Shown here: positions 60,852-64,000 of the stretch, piece by piece | How the letters are laid out: each line of letters opens with the position of its first letter | Position numbering within the stretch: position 1 is the first letter of the stretch | From: Bacteroidales bacterium | Lineage (GTDB): Bacteria; Bacteroidota; Bacteroidia; Bacteroidales; F082 | Length of the DNA stretch: 64,000 bases | Direction: 5' to 3' | NCBI GenBank assembly: GCA_015493525.1 | Contig: WGCY01000009.1 | Span: 1-64,000, forward strand | Translations under genes and position numbers: made by a program | The notes under the pieces: model-generated | The model's database searches: none | What the model was told of the DNA's origin: nothing | The model's input: the letters and a program-made list of their open reading frames with translations, nothing else

Positions 60852-61874
60852 TCAGGATTTCACAAACTCCAAAATGACTTTTGCATTTTCTTCCGGCTTA
60901 TCTTTTTCCAGAACCAGCTCAAAAACATTTTCCTGCGGGCGTTGCGAAGCACCGTGGGCATAGGCTTTGTCGTAATAACGTAAAGTCAGTCCTGCCACGG
61001 TTTGCAGCTTGCCGTTTTCCAACTCTTTGAGGGCTTCTTTCAGATATTGTCCTCCCAGCCGTTCCCTGATTTTTACCAGTTGCTCGGCCAGTTCTTCTTT
61101 TGTAAAAGTACCGTACTCTTTCACCAGCCGTTTTTCCCGTTCGGGTTTGGGAACCATGATTTTAATCAACGGGGCTTTCCGTAATTGTAAAAACAGCGGA
61201 TCGGGCAACGCACATTTTCCCAGTTGCCGGCTTTCGTCTTCTGTCCAAACAGGTTGCGAAAAATCAAATTTTCGCCAGGCATCGGCCAGATTATTTTCAA
61301 ACTGTTCGTTGGTGGGTTGGGGTTCCTGTCCCAGCGGGCCGAAAACCGAACCTTTGTGATGGGCAATGGCTTCAATATCCAGAAACTGTTCGCCTTGTTT
61401 TTCCAATACTTTTAAAATATCGGTTTTCCCGCTTCCCGTATAACCACCCAGTACCCACATTTTTACCGGATGGGAAAATTGTTCCCGGATAAACCGGCGG
61501 TAAGCTTTGTAACCGCCTTCCAGCGTATAGGCTTTCATGCCGGCGGTTTCAAAAAGCCAGGCCATGCTTCCCGAGCGCATGCCACCACGCCAGCAATGTA
61601 CCAGGATTTCTTTCTTTGGTGCCAGCCTTTTGGCTTGTTTCACAAAACCGGCCAGCTTGGGCCCCACAATTTCCAGTCCCAGTTGTACCGCATGTTCCTT
61701 GCCCCCCTTTTTGTAGCCAATCCCCACAATGGCCCGTTCGTCATTGTTGAAAAGCGGCATGTTTACAGCTCCGGGGATGTGCCCATGTTCAAACTCGGCC
61801 GGTGAACGTACATCCACCAGTGGCAGTTTGTCAGTCATGGGAAGAAATTTTTCTATGGAAAGGATTGTAGCCAT
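60852..61874 (-). CDS. mnmH: tRNA 2-selenouridine synthase
   Basis: 340 residues. A rhodanese domain (about 1-125) with catalytic Cys94 in LVHCWRGGMRS, then a P-loop domain with VLGGYTGSGKTD (about 141-152). It geranylates and selenates the wobble 2-thiouridine of tRNA-Lys, Glu and Gln using selenophosphate. With the IscS-SelD fusion it forms a compact route for tRNA selenation, a pairing often seen as neighbours; here the MNT-HepT and inserted genes lie between them. Promoter-like TACCTTTG (minus) lies 16 bases upstream. Confidence 0.95.
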   Translation of the reverse strand: MATILSIEKFLPMTDKLPLVDVRSPAEFEHGHIPGAVNMPLFNNDERAIVGIGYKKGGKEHAVQLGLEIVGPKLAGFVKQAKRLAPKKEILVHCWRGGMRSGSMAWLFETAGMKAYTLEGGYKAYRRFIREQFSHPVKMWVLGGYTGSGKTDILKVLEKQGEQFLDIEAIAHHKGSVFGPLGQEPQPTNEQFENNLADAWRKFDFSQPVWTEDESRQLGKCALPDPLFLQLRKAPLIKIMVPKPEREKRLVKEYGTFTKEELAEQLVKIRERLGGQYLKEALKELENGKLQTVAGLTLRYYDKAYAHGASQRPQENVFELVLEKDKPEENAKVILEFVKS

Positions 61875-61890
61875 GTTATTTTTTAAGGTG

Positions 61891-61898
61891 CAAAGGTA
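61891..61898 (-). promoter_or_regulatory. Bacteroidota -7 promoter element for mnmH
   Basis: Reads TACCTTTG on the minus strand, 16 bases before the mnmH ATG. Confidence 0.65.
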
Positions 61899-61982
61899 AG
61901 AGAAAAGGAAATGTTCTGTTTTTTTCTTTGTAAGGTTCGTTTTCCGGTGTCGTCTAATTTTTAAAATTAAGAAAGGACAAAC

Positions 61983-62246
61983 ATGAAAAATCTAATCATC
62001 ATACTACTGTTGCTTTTTGCAACTTCCGGGGTAAAAAGCCAGGAGATAAAAAGTGTGGAGCAGGCTAACGGTTTAAGTACGGGACAAAAAGCACCGGTTT
62101 TCAGTGCTTTGGATGCTGACAGTACTACGTTCCAACTTCAGAAAGCTTTACAAAACGGGCCTCAATTTACCCTGCTGTATGATGAAGGATACCGCATTGT
62201 AAAAGCCTATGATGTTGCGTTTAAACGGATGCTTAAGCAGGGTTAA
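61983..62246 (+). pseudogene. Redoxin (AhpC/TSA family) remnant
   Basis: An 87-codon frame with a signal peptide (ends VKSQ) and the start of a peroxiredoxin-like domain (LSTGQKAPVFSALDADSTTFQL). At LQNGP the expected strand with the catalytic cysteine is absent, and the frame jumps to QFTLLYDEGYRIVKAYDVAF, which normally lies tens of residues later. The C-terminus is missing too, and there is no cysteine at all. An internal in-frame deletion plus truncation best explains this. It runs 14 bases into the convergent serine hydrolase gene. Confidence 0.65.
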
Positions 62247-63357
62247 TAGCCGGAAGGAGATAGTCTTCGATAAACAGGAGCGGACGTTGCCAGTTTTTAT
62301 CTTCCGGAAACCAGGAGGTTATGGCAATGACAACCTGTAACGAAGGAATGATGACCACATACTGCCCGCCATATCCCAAAGCAATAACGGCCTGGAAAGT
62401 TTTTCCGTTGGAAACAAGTGCCCGATGCCAAAACAAATAGCCGTAGCCATCCAATTCGCCCCAATAGCGCGGGTTAAAATGAAAATATTCCCGCGTTGCC
62501 TCATTCATCCATTTTGCAGGAACAATCTGTCGGTTATTCCATCTGCCATGGCTTAAAACCAGTTGCCCCAGTTTGGCCATGTCGCGTGGTGCCAGAAAAA
62601 GGCCGCCCCCCAGTTCGGGTTCACCCACTTTGTCGGTATAAAACCATTGATATTTTTTTATGTCCAGCGGTTGAAAAAGCAGGCTGTCCATAAATTTTTT
62701 GAGGCTGAGGTGCAACGGGAGAAGGGCCGTAGTCAACATATCGCCCAGCGTATTGGTGAGGGCTGTGCGGTAGTCGAAAACGGTGCCGGGCGTATGAGCC
62801 AGCGGTTTTGAAAACATGTATCTTGCAAAGTGTGCCGGCAGCAGGCTGTCGCTGTGCTCGTTTCCGGCAAATCCGGCCGACATGGTCAGAATGTGCCTGA
62901 TTGTAATTTTATCTTTGCCGGATGACCAGTTTATGGTTGTTAGCTTTGGCAAAAGGGATTGGGCGGTTTGGTTTACATCCTTTATCAATCCGTGGTTGAT
63001 GGCAATACCTGCTACCAGCGAGGTAAAACTTTTGGTTACCGATTGCATGGTGGTGAGGTCGCCTTTGTGGTAACCAAAAGGCCCGGCGTGGTAAAATTCA
63101 TCAAATATCAAATAACCATTCCGGACAATGGTAAGGGTGTGAATATTGGAAAATGAAGTGTCATTTTTCAGGATGTTGTCTATCCGGGCGATCTTCGAAA
63201 CATCGATTTGCTGGGCTGACAGGGAGGAGACCTGCCATCCATCGTCCGTAACGGGTGGCGGTAAAAATTCAGGAGTGGGAAGCTTACATTTTATACAACT
63301 TCCCAGGAAAATTACCAGCAACAACAAAAAAGCCGCTAAACTTTTAACCTTAACCAT
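62233..63357 (-). CDS. Serine hydrolase lipoprotein (beta-lactamase fold)
   Basis: 374 residues. A lipoprotein signal ends FLGSC (Cys21). The beta-lactamase-related fold has the SVTKSF nucleophile motif (SxxK, about 107-112), YRT in FDYRTALTN as the likely YxN equivalent, and a C-terminal GYGGQYV in place of HTG/KTG. The members act as esterases, peptidases or penicillin-recognising enzymes; the substrate is unknown. It differs from the serine hydrolase at 38.9 kb in length and motif. It overlaps the sigma-54 activator stop by eight bases, suggesting a shared transcript. Confidence 0.85.
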   Translation of the reverse strand: MVKVKSLAAFLLLLVIFLGSCIKCKLPTPEFLPPPVTDDGWQVSSLSAQQIDVSKIARIDNILKNDTSFSNIHTLTIVRNGYLIFDEFYHAGPFGYHKGDLTTMQSVTKSFTSLVAGIAINHGLIKDVNQTAQSLLPKLTTINWSSGKDKITIRHILTMSAGFAGNEHSDSLLPAHFARYMFSKPLAHTPGTVFDYRTALTNTLGDMLTTALLPLHLSLKKFMDSLLFQPLDIKKYQWFYTDKVGEPELGGGLFLAPRDMAKLGQLVLSHGRWNNRQIVPAKWMNEATREYFHFNPRYWGELDGYGYLFWHRALVSNGKTFQAVIALGYGGQYVVIIPSLQVVIAITSWFPEDKNWQRPLLFIEDYLLPAINPA

Positions 63358-64000
63358 TCTTATTTTCCTTTCCTTCTTTCACTCGTTTTATTGTTTTGTG
63401 CAATGTTGTTCTGTCAATGTTTAATTCGTGGGCTGCCCGGGTAATATTATGGTCATACTTTTTCAGGATGGTTTCAATAAAATATCTCTCTATCTGGCGC
63501 GAGGCACTGTCGGCAGCTTTTTTGCGTACTTCAATCATCTCATCCCAGGTTTCCATTATGGGGAGGGTATCATCAAAGAAATTGATGTCGCCCAACCGTT
63601 GCCTGTCGGGGATGTTGAGGACAATCTCATCAGAGCTTTGCGAAAGCACCACGGCCCGCATCACAAAATTATAAAGTTCCCTCACATTTCCGGGCCAGTC
63701 GTAATGCTGCAACAGCTTTAAAGATTCTTCGGCAAAATTTTTGAGCGGTAACTTGGCCTCTATGGAAGCCGTTTTTGTAAAATGCCTGACCAGCAGGGGG
63801 ATATCGGCTTTTCTTTCCCGCAAAGGGGGAACATCGATACGCAGGATTTCCAGCCGGTAATACAAATCTTCCCTGAATTGTCCCTGTTGCACCAGCGTTT
63901 CCAGCTTCCGGTTGGTGGCAGCAATTACACGGGCATTGGTTTTTATAAGGTTGGCACCTCCCACACGGTGAAACTCTTTTTCCTGCAATACCCTGAGCAG
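63350..64000 (-). CDS. Sigma-54 activator, C-terminal part (cut by window end)
   Basis: At least 216 codons, open to the window edge (LLRVLQEKEFHRVGG at the visible start). The AAA+ sigma-54 interaction domain is seen from the sensor I/arginine-finger region: VIAATNRKLETLVQQGQFREDLYYRLEI, VPPLRERKADIPLL and DWPGNVREL. The end is a Fis-type helix-turn-helix (NITRAAHELNIDRTTLHKTIKRV, about the last 30 residues). It should activate sigma-54 promoters; any receiver or sensor domain lies outside the window. A C-terminal AAA linker to Fis of about 50 residues is slightly long. Confidence 0.92.
   Translation of the reverse strand: MLRVLQEKEFHRVGGANLIKTNARVIAATNRKLETLVQQGQFREDLYYRLEILRIDVPPLRERKADIPLLVRHFTKTASIEAKLPLKNFAEESLKLLQHYDWPGNVRELYNFVMRAVVLSQSSDEIVLNIPDRQRLGDINFFDDTLPIMETWDEMIEVRKKAADSASRQIERYFIETILKKYDHNITRAAHELNIDRTTLHKTIKRVKEGKENKNG

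Overview
Organism. The window reads as the chromosome of a Bacteroidota member, most likely a Bacteroidales/Marinilabiliales-type bacterium. The signs are Por-type (T9SS) C-terminal sorting domains, promoters of the TAnnTTTG type with no clear Shine-Dalgarno sequences, Bacteroidota-typical families (DUF349, DUF4290, DUF4465, BtuG-like propeller, BamA-like surface antigen), Bacteroidota-type MurA with Asp in place of the fosfomycin-target Cys, and a fused IscS-SelD. There is no rRNA in the window to fix the genus.

Layout. 1-4.5 kb is an accessory, repeat-rich block: two copies of a ~420-bp repeat, covarying hairpin elements, C/T- and G/A-rich tracts, a GIY-YIG nuclease gene, and a 613-codon gene whose wobble positions are almost only A or C. 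4.5-12 kb carries a secreted T9SS endonuclease I, protoporphyrinogen oxidase, citrate lyase (CitD-CitE fusion plus CitF), a kinase-like phosphotransferase and a lipoprotein. 12-29 kb is housekeeping: typA, prfA, pyrF, tRNA-Arg, a glycosyltransferase, a DUF349 protein, an orphan DNA methyltransferase, a TPR protein, a BamA-like protein, a CBS protein, tRNA-Leu, tRNA-Gly and mutS. 29.6-32.1 kb has an SPFH protein and a duplicated small membrane protein followed by a ribbon-helix-helix gene. 32.3-38.7 kb is a cobalamin-riboswitch locus: two secreted T9SS proteins, BtuB and a BtuG-like lipoprotein. 38.9-47 kb holds a serine hydrolase, a HAD-GH65 phosphorylase fusion, a REP-associated Y1 transposase between hairpin repeats, a uridine-kinase-like protein and a C69 dipeptidase. 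47-53 kb is a hypothetical, an ABC ATPase, dnaJ, grpE, murA and a DUF4290 gene.

Most interesting region. 53.2-61.9 kb is a selenium locus (mnmH and iscS::selD, for 2-selenouridine in tRNA). An MNT-HepT type toxin-antitoxin module sits between its two genes. hepT is itself split: its first ~21 codons lie at 60.5 kb and its last 42 codons at 55.5 kb. Between the halves is a very AT-rich ~4.8-kb insertion coding, in one tight operon, an SPPY-type DNA methyltransferase, a protein with two GHKL ATPase modules (Hsp90/MORC-like plus histidine kinase), and a receiver-domain protein with an unknown C-terminal half. I read this as a candidate undescribed defence or modification-signalling system.

The right end holds a decayed redoxin, a serine-hydrolase lipoprotein and the C-terminal part of a sigma-54 activator that runs off the window. 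Start codons were moved downstream from the longest possible frame where a promoter motif, signal peptide or family N-terminus supported it.
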